A stretch of 64,000 nt of DNA from Deltaproteobacteria bacterium (GTDB lineage Bacteria > Desulfobacterota > Binatia > HRBIN30 > JACQVA1), in NCBI GenBank assembly GCA_016178705.1, contig JACOST010000031.1, positions 310,001-374,000 on the forward strand. The letters run 5' to 3'. Below are positions 1-7,604 of the stretch, piece by piece. The notes beneath the pieces are model-generated. The model searched no databases, was not told the DNA's origin, and saw nothing but the letters and a program-made list of their open reading frames with translations. The first letter of the stretch is position 1; the number at the start of each line of letters is the position of its first letter. Position numbers and translations under genes: made by a program.

Positions 1-1
1 G

Positions 2-1243
2 ATCCCCGAGTTGTTGCCCGAATTCGCGCGCCGCGGCATCGCGGTCGAGTATGGCGGCCACGTCATCCCACTTCTGCTGCCGCGCGAGCTGTTCAAGGAC
101 CATCCGGAGTTCTTTCCGCAACGGGCCGGCGGCGAGCGTACGGAGTTCGGCAACTTGTGTACGGCGAACGCCACAGCGATGCATCTCGCCAGCGCGAATG
201 CGGTGCGCTACGTGCGCGAGCATCCCGAGTTGAGCGTGCTGCACATCTGGGGTGCCGATCTGTGGGACGGTGGGTGGTGCCACTGCGCGCAGTGTGTCAG
301 CGCGACGGTACAGGATCAGAGCCTGCGCCTGTGCAATGCGGTCGCCGGGGCCCTCGCCGCCGAGGGTGTAACCCGCCCGGTCTGCTACATCGCGTACCAC
401 GACACCATCGATCCCGACCTGCACGTGCGACCCGCGCCGGGCGTGTGGGTGGAGTATGCGCCGCGCGAGCGCTGCTACGGACATGCACTCGATGATCTGA
501 CGTGTCGCACCAATCGGCACTACCGCGAATCGCTGGAGCGCTATGTCGAGCTGTTTGATGGCCGCGTGCGCATCTTCGAGTACTACGCCGACGCGATACT
601 GTTCTGTGGGTGCGCCGTACCATTGGCGGAGGTCATTGCGGCTGATCTCGACTACTTCCATCGCCTCGGCATTCGCGAGATTACCAATCTCCAGTTCGGC
701 GCCTTCAGTCTGTGGGCGTATCCGACGAACTTCCTCGCCTACGCCGCCGCCACGCAGGCCGGCGGATGCGATGTGGCCCAGCTCCGCACCGGTTACGCGC
801 AGCGATTCGGAACCCACGCTGCGCTGATGGCCGCCACGCTGGCTGAACTGGAAGCGATCATGCGCAACGTCGTCACGTTCGGCGACATCCGCCGACCGCC
901 GACCAAGGCGGATGCGGTGCAACGATTGCGGCCACGCGTCGAGACGGCCACAACGCACCTCGCGGCGCTCGCCGATCGCTTGAAGTCAGCCGGTGACAAT
1001 CCCGCGATCGCCGCACAACATGGTCTGCTGCGGTACACCAACGGGGTCTTACTCGGCGTCCTGCATCAGCTCGACAACCTACCGGCCGCCGCGGACTATG
1101 AGATGGCGATGGCGATCATGCGCGACATCGACCGCCGCTTCACCGGCTTGTGGGGTGCTGTCAATCTGCCCGTCATTCACGCGTATCACTCACACGCTTA
1201 TGACACGCGCGCCAATCACGCACGCGAACCGAACACGCCCTGA
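2..1243 (+). CDS. DUF4838 domain-containing protein, 5' end outside window
   Basis: The frame is open from the first bases of the window and a TTG at 11 is only an internal codon, so the N-terminus is probably missing. About 414 residues are visible. The stretch HIWGADLWDGGWCHCAQC, with closely spaced cysteines and tryptophans, and the following aromatic-rich segment resemble DUF4838 proteins. These often occur in carbohydrate-active or secreted-protein contexts, but the molecular role of the family is not established. The stop lies 8 nt before the sppA start, so the two genes may be cotranscribed. No catalytic assignment is made. Confidence 0.6.
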   Translation: MPELLPEFARRGIAVEYGGHVIPLLLPRELFKDHPEFFPQRAGGERTEFGNLCTANATAMHLASANAVRYVREHPELSVLHIWGADLWDGGWCHCAQCVSATVQDQSLRLCNAVAGALAAEGVTRPVCYIAYHDTIDPDLHVRPAPGVWVEYAPRERCYGHALDDLTCRTNRHYRESLERYVELFDGRVRIFEYYADAILFCGCAVPLAEVIAADLDYFHRLGIREITNLQFGAFSLWAYPTNFLAYAAATQAGGCDVAQLRTGYAQRFGTHAALMAATLAELEAIMRNVVTFGDIRRPPTKADAVQRLRPRVETATTHLAALADRLKSAGDNPAIAAQHGLLRYTNGVLLGVLHQLDNLPAAADYEMAMAIMRDIDRRFTGLWGAVNLPVIHAYHSHAYDTRANHAREPNTP

Positions 1244-1251
1244 GGTATCGT

Positions 1252-2964
1252 ATGAGCGGTCGCCGCATCCGGATTCTCCTGCTCCTTCTGCTGGTCGTGC
1301 TAGTGGGCACGCTGCTGGCCCGTAGCTACCTGCTGCCCGCACGCGTCCCGCCGCAAAGCGTGTTGCTCCTCGAATTGGCGGGTGCCTACGCCGAAGCTCC
1401 GCCACCCGACGCGCTCGCACGGATCTTTCGTCGACACGAGCAGACGCTGCTCGACCTCGTCAGCTTGCTGCGCCGCGCCACCAAGGACGATCGAATCAAA
1501 GGCGTGGTACTGCGCGTCGGCAAGCTCCAAATCGGCTGGGCGAAGGCGCAAGATCTCCGTGAAGCGCTGGTGAACTTCAAGGCCAGCGGCAAGCGATTGG
1601 TGGCCTACCTCGAACAGGAGGTCAGCCAGGGCAATCTCGAATATTACCTGGCGAGCGTGGCCAGCGAAGTCTATCTGCCGCCCGACGGCAGCGCGCCCCT
1701 GACGGGGTTGTCCTCGCAGTTCTTCTTCCTCGGTGGCGTGTGGGAGAAGCTCGACATCGAAATGCACGTCGAGAAAATCCGCGAGTACAAGACCTTTGGT
1801 GACATGCTTGCGAACAAGTCGATGACCGCCGCGCATCGCGAGATGGCGAACTCGCTGCTCGACAGCGTCAATCAGCAATTCGTCGGCGGCATCGCCTCCG
1901 CCCGCGGTCTCGACGACAGCGCGGTGCAAGCGGCGATCAACGACTGCCCGATTACTCCGGATGCGTTTGCGAAAGCACACCTCAGCGATGGGACCAGATT
2001 TCTCGATGAGATTCGCGAGGACCTGGTCGGCCCACACGGAAAATTCCTCGACGCCGCCGACTACGAGCCGCGTGAAAGTGGTTTCATGGGGTTCGGTGGG
2101 CGCCCGACGCTGGCGGTGATCTACGCCAGCGGCGCGATCCAGAGCGGCGATGCCGGCCGCGGGCTGTCCGGCGATGGGGTGGGCTCCGACAATCTGGTCG
2201 AGGCCTTCGAAAATGCGGCGGCCGATGACGCTGCGCGCGCGATCGTGTTTCGCATCGATAGTCCGGGCGGGTCCGCGCTCGCCTCCGATCTCATCTGGCG
2301 CGCCACGCAGATGGCGCGGGCCAAGAAGCCGGTGATCGTGTCGATGTCGGACGTCGCCGGTTCGGGCGGCTACTACATCGCGGCGGGCGCGACGCAGATC
2401 GTCGCCCAACCGGCGACGCTGACCGGCTCGATTGGCGTGGTGATGGCACGGCCTGACATCCGCGGATTGCTCGCCAAGCTGGGCGTGACAACGGAAACGA
2501 TCACGCGCGGGAAGTACGCGCGTCTCGAAGACATCGCTAGCGGTGTGACGCCCGACGAGCGTGCGAAGATGATCGGCGCGATGCAACACATCTACGATGT
2601 GTTTGTCGATCGCGTCGCCGCCGGGCGGAACTTGAGCCGCGAGCGCGTCAACGAGATCGGCCGCGGCCGCGTGTGGACCGGCGCGCAGGCGAAGGAGCGC
2701 GGCCTGGTCGACGAGCTCGGCGGCTTCACGCGAGCGATCGAGCTGGCGAAACAGGCGGCTGGCTTGCCGATCGATCAAGAAGTGCGGTTGGTATTCTACC
2801 CGCACCGCAAGAACGTGCTCGAACGACTGGCGAACTACGTCGAAACGCGGAGCACCATCGCACTACCGGAGTCATGGCAGCGCGCGCCGGCGGTGCTGGC
2901 CCCGCTCGATTTTCCCGACGGCACGATGCTGGCGTTGATGGCCGAGAATATCGCGATCCGGTGA
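1252..2964 (+). CDS. sppA: Signal peptide peptidase SppA, 67K-type
   Basis: Membrane-anchored serine protease that degrades signal peptides released after protein export. The 570-residue length fits the long tandem-domain (E. coli-like) form. An N-terminal hydrophobic helix (about residues 7-27) anchors it. The first half contributes the catalytic lysine, most likely Lys180 in REYKTFGDML. The second half carries the nucleophile Ser371 in DVAGSGGYYIAAG, after the conserved FRIDSPGGS. This Ser/Lys split between halves is the family hallmark. The ATG at 1252 is 8 nt after the preceding stop. The gene ends in a hairpin-rich region facing the convergent quinone oxidoreductase gene. Confidence 0.93.
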   Translation: MSGRRIRILLLLLLVVLVGTLLARSYLLPARVPPQSVLLLELAGAYAEAPPPDALARIFRRHEQTLLDLVSLLRRATKDDRIKGVVLRVGKLQIGWAKAQDLREALVNFKASGKRLVAYLEQEVSQGNLEYYLASVASEVYLPPDGSAPLTGLSSQFFFLGGVWEKLDIEMHVEKIREYKTFGDMLANKSMTAAHREMANSLLDSVNQQFVGGIASARGLDDSAVQAAINDCPITPDAFAKAHLSDGTRFLDEIREDLVGPHGKFLDAADYEPRESGFMGFGGRPTLAVIYASGAIQSGDAGRGLSGDGVGSDNLVEAFENAAADDAARAIVFRIDSPGGSALASDLIWRATQMARAKKPVIVSMSDVAGSGGYYIAAGATQIVAQPATLTGSIGVVMARPDIRGLLAKLGVTTETITRGKYARLEDIASGVTPDERAKMIGAMQHIYDVFVDRVAAGRNLSRERVNEIGRGRVWTGAQAKERGLVDELGGFTRAIELAKQAAGLPIDQEVRLVFYPHRKNVLERLANYVETRSTIALPESWQRAPAVLAPLDFPDGTMLALMAENIAIR

Positions 2965-2990
2965 ACGTTCGATCCGGCTTTGGCGAGATG

Positions 2991-3053
2991 CCCCTCGATA
3001 CACCGCGCCTCGATACGAAGTCTTCGACTTCTACTCGGCGCGGTTACTCGGGG
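2991..3053. repeat. Long imperfect hairpin downstream of sppA
   Basis: The outer arms pair through ACCGCGCC (3002-3009) and GGCGCGGT (3037-3044), extended by CCCC and GGGG at the ends. An inner hairpin GAAGTC-TTC-GACTTC sits at 3017-3031. The whole 63-bp block folds on itself between two convergent genes. It may act as a bidirectional terminator or be a REP-like mobile palindrome. There is no clear T-tract. Confidence 0.5.
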
Positions 3054-3108
3054 AAACGGTCGTCCGCTCGCATTATTTCAGCACCAGGTTGCGCACCGAG
3101 ATAGTCCC

Positions 3109-3193
3109 GTAGGGTGGGCATTGCCCACCATTCGTCGCAGGCATGCAGCCAGCCACCCGAATCGGACGGGGCGGTGGGCAATGCCCACCCTAC
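3109..3193. repeat. REP-like palindromic repeat, perfect 21-bp inverted arms
   Basis: The arms 3109-3129 and 3173-3193 are exact reverse complements. They begin GTAGGGTGGGCA and end TGCCCACCCTAC, and each arm is itself nearly palindromic (GGTGGGCA/TTGCCCACC). The 43-bp spacer is unrelated. Paired palindromes of this kind are typical of REP/REPIN-like dispersed repeats. The element lies 64 bp beyond the 3' end of the quinone oxidoreductase gene; a similarly built element sits at that gene's other end. Confidence 0.7.
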
Positions 3194-3257
3194 GCGATGT
3201 CTCCGGAGTCCAACGCGGGGAACTCCTCGCGACGAAGACACGCAGCCCAGATACCCG

Positions 3258-4232
3258 CTACGGAATGAGCAACACCTTCCCAGTACTGCGACGCGACGCG
3301 ATCTCGTCCAAGGCTGCCGCCGCTTCGGCGAGTGGCCGACTCGAGGAGATGACCGGCGTGACGGCGCCGCGCGCGTAGAGTTCAAACAGCGCATCCATCG
3401 CTTGCGGAATCCGCGCCGGATCGTGCTGACGGTACGCACCCCAGTGCAAGCCGACGATCGAGATGTTCTTCAGCAAAATTCGATTCGCCTGGATTGACGG
3501 GATGCGACCGGAAGCGAAACCAATCACCAACAGGCGGCCGCCGAAGGCGATGCACTTAGTCGACAGATCGAAGACATCACCACCGACCGGATCGTAGATG
3601 ACATCTGCGCCGCGGCTACCGGTCGCCGCCTTCACGCGTTCCACCCACTCTGGCGTGCTGTAGTCGTACGCCTCTTCGGCGCCGTGGGCCTTGGCCACCG
3701 CGAGCTTTGCAGGCGAACTGGCGGTGGCGAGGACGCGCGCGCCGAGCGCACGGCCAATCTGCACGGCGGCGAGTCCAACGCCGCCAGCACCGGCGTGCAC
3801 CAGCAAGGTCTCGCCCGGTTGTAGGTTGGCGCGGTACACCAAGCCGAAGTACGAGGTCTGATACACGACGCCGAAAGCGGCGCCGTGTTCGAACGTCATC
3901 GCGTCGGGCATGCGGACAACTGCGACCGCTGGTGCCAGCGCGACGCTCGCGTATCCACCCCAGCCGAGCATCGCGAAGACGCGATCACCGGGCTTCACGT
4001 TGTCGACACCCGCACCGACGGCGCGCACGACGCCGGCGACTTCACCGCCGGGCGAGAAGGGCAGGGGCGGGCGCACCTGATACTTCCCTTGCGCCATCAG
4101 GATGTCGAAGAAGTTACAGGCGCTCGCGCGCACGTCGATGCAAACCTGGCCGGGCCCGGGCTCGGGATCCGGCAATTCGACCAACTGCATGTCTCGCGGT
4201 TCGCACCAGTCGTTCACGATCATTGCGCGCAT
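3258..4232 (-). CDS. NADPH:quinone oxidoreductase, zinc-free MDR family
   Basis: Predicted cytosolic NAD(P)H-dependent quinone or enone reductase of 324 residues, the usual family length. Residues 1-110 form the GroES-like domain and the Rossmann domain follows, with the nucleotide-binding loop AGAGGVG at 147-153. The Cys/His ligands of zinc-dependent alcohol dehydrogenases are absent, which places it with the quinone-oxidoreductase branch of medium-chain dehydrogenases. The ATG at 4232 has GGGAGG about 9 nt upstream. It is a single gene bracketed by two palindromic repeats (3109-3193 and 4284-4360), probably its own transcription unit. The physiological substrate cannot be read from sequence. 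Confidence 0.85.
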   Translation of the reverse strand: MRAMIVNDWCEPRDMQLVELPDPEPGPGQVCIDVRASACNFFDILMAQGKYQVRPPLPFSPGGEVAGVVRAVGAGVDNVKPGDRVFAMLGWGGYASVALAPAVAVVRMPDAMTFEHGAAFGVVYQTSYFGLVYRANLQPGETLLVHAGAGGVGLAAVQIGRALGARVLATASSPAKLAVAKAHGAEEAYDYSTPEWVERVKAATGSRGADVIYDPVGGDVFDLSTKCIAFGGRLLVIGFASGRIPSIQANRILLKNISIVGLHWGAYRQHDPARIPQAMDALFELYARGAVTPVISSSRPLAEAAAALDEIASRRSTGKVLLIP

Positions 4233-4283
4233 TGTTCCGAACCTCCCTAGTATCGTTTCTCACAAACAGATGTCCGGTCCCCT

Positions 4284-4360
4284 GTAGGGGCGACGCATGC
4301 GTCGCCCTCCGATTGCTCCACTGCGCAGAAGGCGGAGGGCGATGCATGCATCGCCCCTAC
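4284..4360. repeat. REP-like palindromic repeat with GGGCGA(T/C)GCATGC core
   Basis: The arms 4284-4311 and 4333-4360 pair at 26 of 28 positions. The two mismatches are symmetric changes inside a GCATGC-centred palindrome (GCGACGCATGCGTCGC against GCGATGCATGCATCGC). The spacer is 21 bp. It lies between the start of the quinone oxidoreductase gene and the end of the small helical-protein gene, so it may also influence readthrough. Confidence 0.7.
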
Positions 4361-4362
4361 GC

Positions 4363-4863
4363 TCAGAGCGGACGGACCGATTCGCCAAGGATCGATTCAA
4401 GCACGAGCGCACTTGCCTCTTCGAGTTCCGCGCAGGCGCGGAACGTCTGCGCCGCGAGCGGGCTCTGCGCGTGCTGCGCGAAGGCTCGCCAGGTGGCGGC
4501 ACCGAGGCGCTCGCCCTGCGCTTGAATCTTGAATTGTTGATGCAGCGGCCGGTCCGCAAAGAGCGACCGGTTGATATCTTCCACGCCAGGATTGTTGGCA
4601 AGGATCTCACCTTGCGTGGCGGCGGCGTTCGGGAACAGCGCCTCAATACGGCGCGCGATCTCCTCTTCGCGATCAGCGCAGGCCATGAGCTGCGACCGCT
4701 GCGTGGGATCGGATAGAGCGCCCGCCCAGCCTCGATAGCGCGTGGCAGCCAAGCGCTCGGCGGCGGCGATCAGCAGCGGTTGCTGCGCCACCGGAACGTG
4801 CTGCAGCACGCGGCCGAGAATCTCGCCGACGTTGGGAAGATCGGATTCGTGGGAGGAAGACAT
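4363..4863 (-). CDS. Conserved-looking all-helical protein of unknown function
   Basis: A 166-residue soluble protein with no signal peptide or membrane segment. It appears almost wholly alpha-helical and rich in Ala, Glu, Gln and Arg. The start is well supported by AAAGGAG a few nt before the ATG at 4863. A four-helix or ferritin-like fold is possible from the spacing of acidic residues, but no clear metal-binding ExxH set is visible, so no function is proposed. It is transcribed away from the tRNA-Arg gene, and the palindromic repeat at 4284-4360 follows its stop closely. Confidence 0.6.
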   Translation of the reverse strand: MSSSHESDLPNVGEILGRVLQHVPVAQQPLLIAAAERLAATRYRGWAGALSDPTQRSQLMACADREEEIARRIEALFPNAAATQGEILANNPGVEDINRSLFADRPLHQQFKIQAQGERLGAATWRAFAQHAQSPLAAQTFRACAELEEASALVLESILGESVRPL

Positions 4864-4991
4864 CGGTAGCTCCTTTGGCGTAGTCGCACTGCGATTCGTG
4901 TACCCATAGCACGGTGGAAGCCGACCTCAACCGGAGCAACCGCGAGGATTTGACGCGTCGGCGGTGATCGGTTACTCGATGTGCGCTTTTC

Positions 4992-5065
4992 GCCCCCGTA
5001 GCTCAGGTGGATAGAGCACAGGATTCCTAATCCTGGGGTCGTGCGTTCGAATCGCGCCGGGGGCA
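4992..5065 (+). tRNA. tRNA-Arg (anticodon CCT)
   Basis: The 74-nt cloverleaf is complete. Acceptor GCCCCCG pairs with CGGGGGC, the D stem is GCTC/GAGC, and the anticodon stem is CAGGA/TCCTG around loop TTCCTAA. Anticodon CCT reads AGG. The T arm is GTGCG-TTCGAAT-CGCGC and the discriminator base is A. CCA is not encoded. A degraded copy of the 3' part occurs at 7091-7131, which suggests past use as an integration site. Confidence 0.95.
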
Positions 5066-5201
5066 CTCTTCTCTGCAAGCGACACCCCGGGCGCATCTCG
5101 GCCCGCGCGATTCAGGAATCCGCCACCCAAATCGGCCGGTATCGACCGTTTGCGTAGACCGGACGCCCTAGCCTACAAACGCGTCCGAGGGTGATGACCG
5201 A

Positions 5202-5714
5202 ATGGCGAAGCGATCACAGCAACTCGCGCCTATCGTTCTGCTCGGTGGGCTAATCCTGGCCGGCTGCACGGAGAGCGTGCGCGTGCGCGCCAATCCAGGC
5301 GCGATCATCTACGCGAACGGAGCTGAGATCGGTGCCACGGAAACGATCTACAGAGTGCCTTCCCTCAACGTGCCGAAGAGCGTCGGATTCGAGGCAAAGT
5401 CCCCTGACGGGACAACGCAGTACGAGGCCGCATTTGCTCAGCACTCGAGGGGCCGAGTTGCTGGGATGGTGTTCACGCTCGGAATACTACGACTGTTTCG
5501 CACAAGCGCAACGTTGCCGGATAGAGTGGACATGCGAACGGTCGCCGCGACCGACGCCTCGGATCGGGAGCAACGCTGCCGGCATGATTGCGAGTCCGAA
5601 CGCTTTACGTGTCTTGCTGGTACGAAGGATGAGACCGTTGCGCGAAGTTCGCTGCCGAGTGCCGCGGACTGTGCCGCAATCAGGAGCCGCAGTCCCCGAC
5701 TACATGGGGCGTGA
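5202..5714 (+). CDS. Putative lipoprotein of unknown function
   Basis: A 170-residue protein starting at ATG 5202. A hydrophobic stretch ends in lipobox LILAGC, with Cys22 as the predicted lipidated residue. The mature part has a short beta-rich segment with a PEGA-like flavour (ANPGAIIYANGAEIG), a hydrophobic stretch and a Cys-containing tail. The last third looks less protein-like and another frame continues past the stop, so a late frameshift is possible. It lies in the interval between the tRNA-Arg gene and its degraded copy. Confidence 0.55.
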   Translation: MAKRSQQLAPIVLLGGLILAGCTESVRVRANPGAIIYANGAEIGATETIYRVPSLNVPKSVGFEAKSPDGTTQYEAAFAQHSRGRVAGMVFTLGILRLFRTSATLPDRVDMRTVAATDASDREQRCRHDCESERFTCLAGTKDETVARSSLPSAADCAAIRSRSPRLHGA

Positions 5715-5783
5715 TCTGGACGACGCACTGAAGCGGATGAGCAGGGAAGGGGCAGCAGAAACACCTTTCGCGTTGCATGGCGA

Positions 5784-6998
5784 TCAGGGATGCGCCACCA
5801 AGTCATCCATCGCTTCGATCGGCACGCCTGGATTGTTCGTGTAGTAGCGGTGCAGCATCACGAACATCACCGCCGTTCCGATGAGCGAGAGCAGAATGGC
5901 GGTCTGCAGCGGCAGGCCGGACGCGATCAATCCCGCCGACGTGAAGCACCCGGCCACGTTGCCGATGTCCCAGCCGCCCTCAGTGGCGACGTGAAACCGC
6001 AACACGCAGGGCGAACGCTTGGCCTGTGTGTAGACGGATGTCATCAGCACAGGAACGTAGAGGCATGCGCCCAGAGGGCTCAACGCGTTGGCCGCAACCG
6101 CCAGCGCGGGACTGCCGGCGGCAATAGCTCTGAGCACGATCATCGCCGAGAAGATGCCCACCGCGATCCACACCATCCGCACGCCGTGGCCCGCATCGAT
6201 GTATCGCCCCAGGATCATGCCGCTGATCGAGCCCACGATCGCGGCAATGGCCAACGCGCCGCCATAGTTGAGCAGGTTCTCACCGAGCGATTCGAACAGC
6301 GCGATCTGCCAAACGAACTCGACTCCGGCCGCCACCCATCCGTCGGCGACGAACAGTGCCGTACCCTGCGGCGCGGCGCGGAAGCCGCCCGCCACGTGCC
6401 GCTCGACACTGACATTGGGCGTCCAGAGCAGCGGCAGCGCGCCGATCATGACGATGACGGCACTCGCGTCGAACGCCGCACGCGGCCCGAACGTCACCAA
6501 AAGCCAGCCGGTCACAAACGGGCTGAAGATGCCGACGATGGTCCCGGCCGCCATTCGCACGCCGACCTGCGAGCCGCGATGCTGGTCATCGCCGAGCGTA
6601 GCGAAATAGGCGTGATGACTCGACCAATAGAAGGTGTCGCCAATGGCGCTGGTGACGACGAGCGCGTACAGCACGGCCCCGATGCCGGTCACCTCGGCGA
6701 GCAGCGGATACTGGAGCGCGCTGAGCAGCGTGCCGGTGACGAGCGTCTGCCTGAGTCCCCAGCGGGCCGCGAACCCGATGACCACGGGACGGATGCAGAA
6801 ACGAGTCGCCTGAATGAGGCCGATGGCAACCAGCGCCGCCGGTACGGACATGCCCGCCTTCACCAGATAGACGGCGAAGAATGCCGCGCCGCCCGAAAGC
6901 GCGATGGAGTGAATGGCGTAATGGAAATTGAAAAGGTTGACGGCGTTGTTGCGAAAGAAAGCCATGGGGTGTCCGGCAGAAATGGATTGAATTGACAC
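5784..6998 (-). CDS. Major facilitator superfamily (MFS) transporter
   Basis: An integral inner-membrane protein of 404 residues with about 12 hydrophobic segments in two halves, typical of MFS secondary transporters. Short charged loops such as ARWGLRQT between helices 2 and 3 fit the usual MFS signature position. The N-terminus may instead be the internal Met of MAFFRNN, 11 codons in, which precedes the first helix more tightly. The substrate is unknown. Neighbours give no pathway clue. The gene occupies the segment between tRNA-Arg and the degenerate tRNA 3' copy, so it could be island cargo. Confidence 0.82.
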   Translation of the reverse strand: MSIQSISAGHPMAFFRNNAVNLFNFHYAIHSIALSGGAAFFAVYLVKAGMSVPAALVAIGLIQATRFCIRPVVIGFAARWGLRQTLVTGTLLSALQYPLLAEVTGIGAVLYALVVTSAIGDTFYWSSHHAYFATLGDDQHRGSQVGVRMAAGTIVGIFSPFVTGWLLVTFGPRAAFDASAVIVMIGALPLLWTPNVSVERHVAGGFRAAPQGTALFVADGWVAAGVEFVWQIALFESLGENLLNYGGALAIAAIVGSISGMILGRYIDAGHGVRMVWIAVGIFSAMIVLRAIAAGSPALAVAANALSPLGACLYVPVLMTSVYTQAKRSPCVLRFHVATEGGWDIGNVAGCFTSAGLIASGLPLQTAILLSLIGTAVMFVMLHRYYTNNPGVPIEAMDDLVAHP

Positions 6999-7090
6999 CC
7001 GTCGGCGCGGTCAATCCGCCGCCGCAAACGCCGGAGCGAATCGACGCAGTTGATCGCCACTCGATTCGGGACAAATCCTCACGCGTCGCC

Positions 7091-7131
7091 GGGGCTCGCG
7101 CGTTCGAATCGCACCGGGGGCAGTTTTCTCT
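7091..7131 (+). repeat. Degenerate copy of tRNA-Arg 3' end (att-like remnant)
   Basis: Bases 7100-7131 match 5043-5074 at about 29 of 32 positions, covering the TTCGAAT T-loop, the 3' acceptor strand and some downstream bases. The 5' half of a tRNA is absent and the T stem carries a C-A mismatch, so this is not a functional tRNA. Such 3'-end duplications usually mark the far end of an element integrated in a tRNA gene. Confidence 0.6.
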
Positions 7132-7155
7132 TCGAAACGATCTCGAACGCGCGCG

Positions 7156-7542
7156 CTACTGGCAAGAGCAGTTGTTGCCGTTGTCTGACCCGCTCGTTCC
7201 GCCACAGCCGCCGCATGAGCAGTTAGCCTTTTGCGGGGTCTGACAAGTGATCTGACATCCGGCGCTGCTGTAACCGCTATCGCGGCAATTCACCGGCGAA
7301 CAATTGCATGACGTGCTCGTGCTGTTACCGCCGCCGTCGTTGTTGTCGTTGCCATCGTTCAGGCGGCGATCACCCAGCCGTCCGCCCAATGGCCGCCCTT
7401 CAATCGCGACGGCAATGCTGCGACTATCGTGGGGAGTGGAAAATAGCCGCGCGCCGTCTCTAGCGGGCAGCAGCGAGGCCACGGCTGCGCGCTGGTACAT
7501 CACGGCCGCGAAGATCATCACGACGAGGATCGCTGGCTTCAT
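7156..7542 (-). CDS. Small secreted cysteine-rich protein
   Basis: A 128-residue protein with an N-terminal signal peptide (hydrophobic about residues 4-22). A middle part rich in Asp, Asn and Gly is followed by a C-terminal tail with about twelve cysteines in the last 50 residues (patterns CNCSPVNC, CQITC, CSCGGCGG, CSCQ). The ATG at 7542 has a strong ribosome site, AAGGAGAT, 5 nt upstream, so the gene is probably real despite no recognisable family. A disulfide-stabilised exported peptide or metal-binding protein are both possible. It follows the subtilisin-like protease gene on the same strand, 62 bp downstream. Confidence 0.6.
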   Translation of the reverse strand: MKPAILVVMIFAAVMYQRAAVASLLPARDGARLFSTPHDSRSIAVAIEGRPLGGRLGDRRLNDGNDNNDGGGNSTSTSCNCSPVNCRDSGYSSAGCQITCQTPQKANCSCGGCGGTSGSDNGNNCSCQ

Positions 7543-7576
7543 CGCCCATCTCCTTTGCTGTTTGCGGATATCACGG

Positions 7577-7596
7577 GGTCGACGGAGCTGTCGACC
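7577..7596. terminator. Hairpin after the subtilisin-like protease gene
   Basis: A perfect stem GGTCGAC / GTCGACC with a 6-nt loop lies just beyond the protease stop, in the gap before the Cys-rich gene. There is no T-tract on the transcribed strand, so it may be an attenuator, an RNA-stabilising stem or a weak terminator. Confidence 0.4.
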
Positions 7597-7604
7597 GTTT
7601 CCTA

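Noticed and set aside
1300-2805. Long antisense open frame over sppA
   Set aside because: Low-complexity Arg/Ala/His translation with no domain; a frequent by-product of high GC opposite a well-conserved gene.
5790-6995. 401-codon frame opposite the MFS transporter
   Set aside because: His/Arg/Asp-rich translation without hydrophobic or domain pattern; the opposite frame has 12 credible helices.
7091-7131. Second functional tRNA gene
   Set aside because: Only the 3' third is present and its T stem is mismatched; no 5' acceptor, D arm or anticodon arm upstream.
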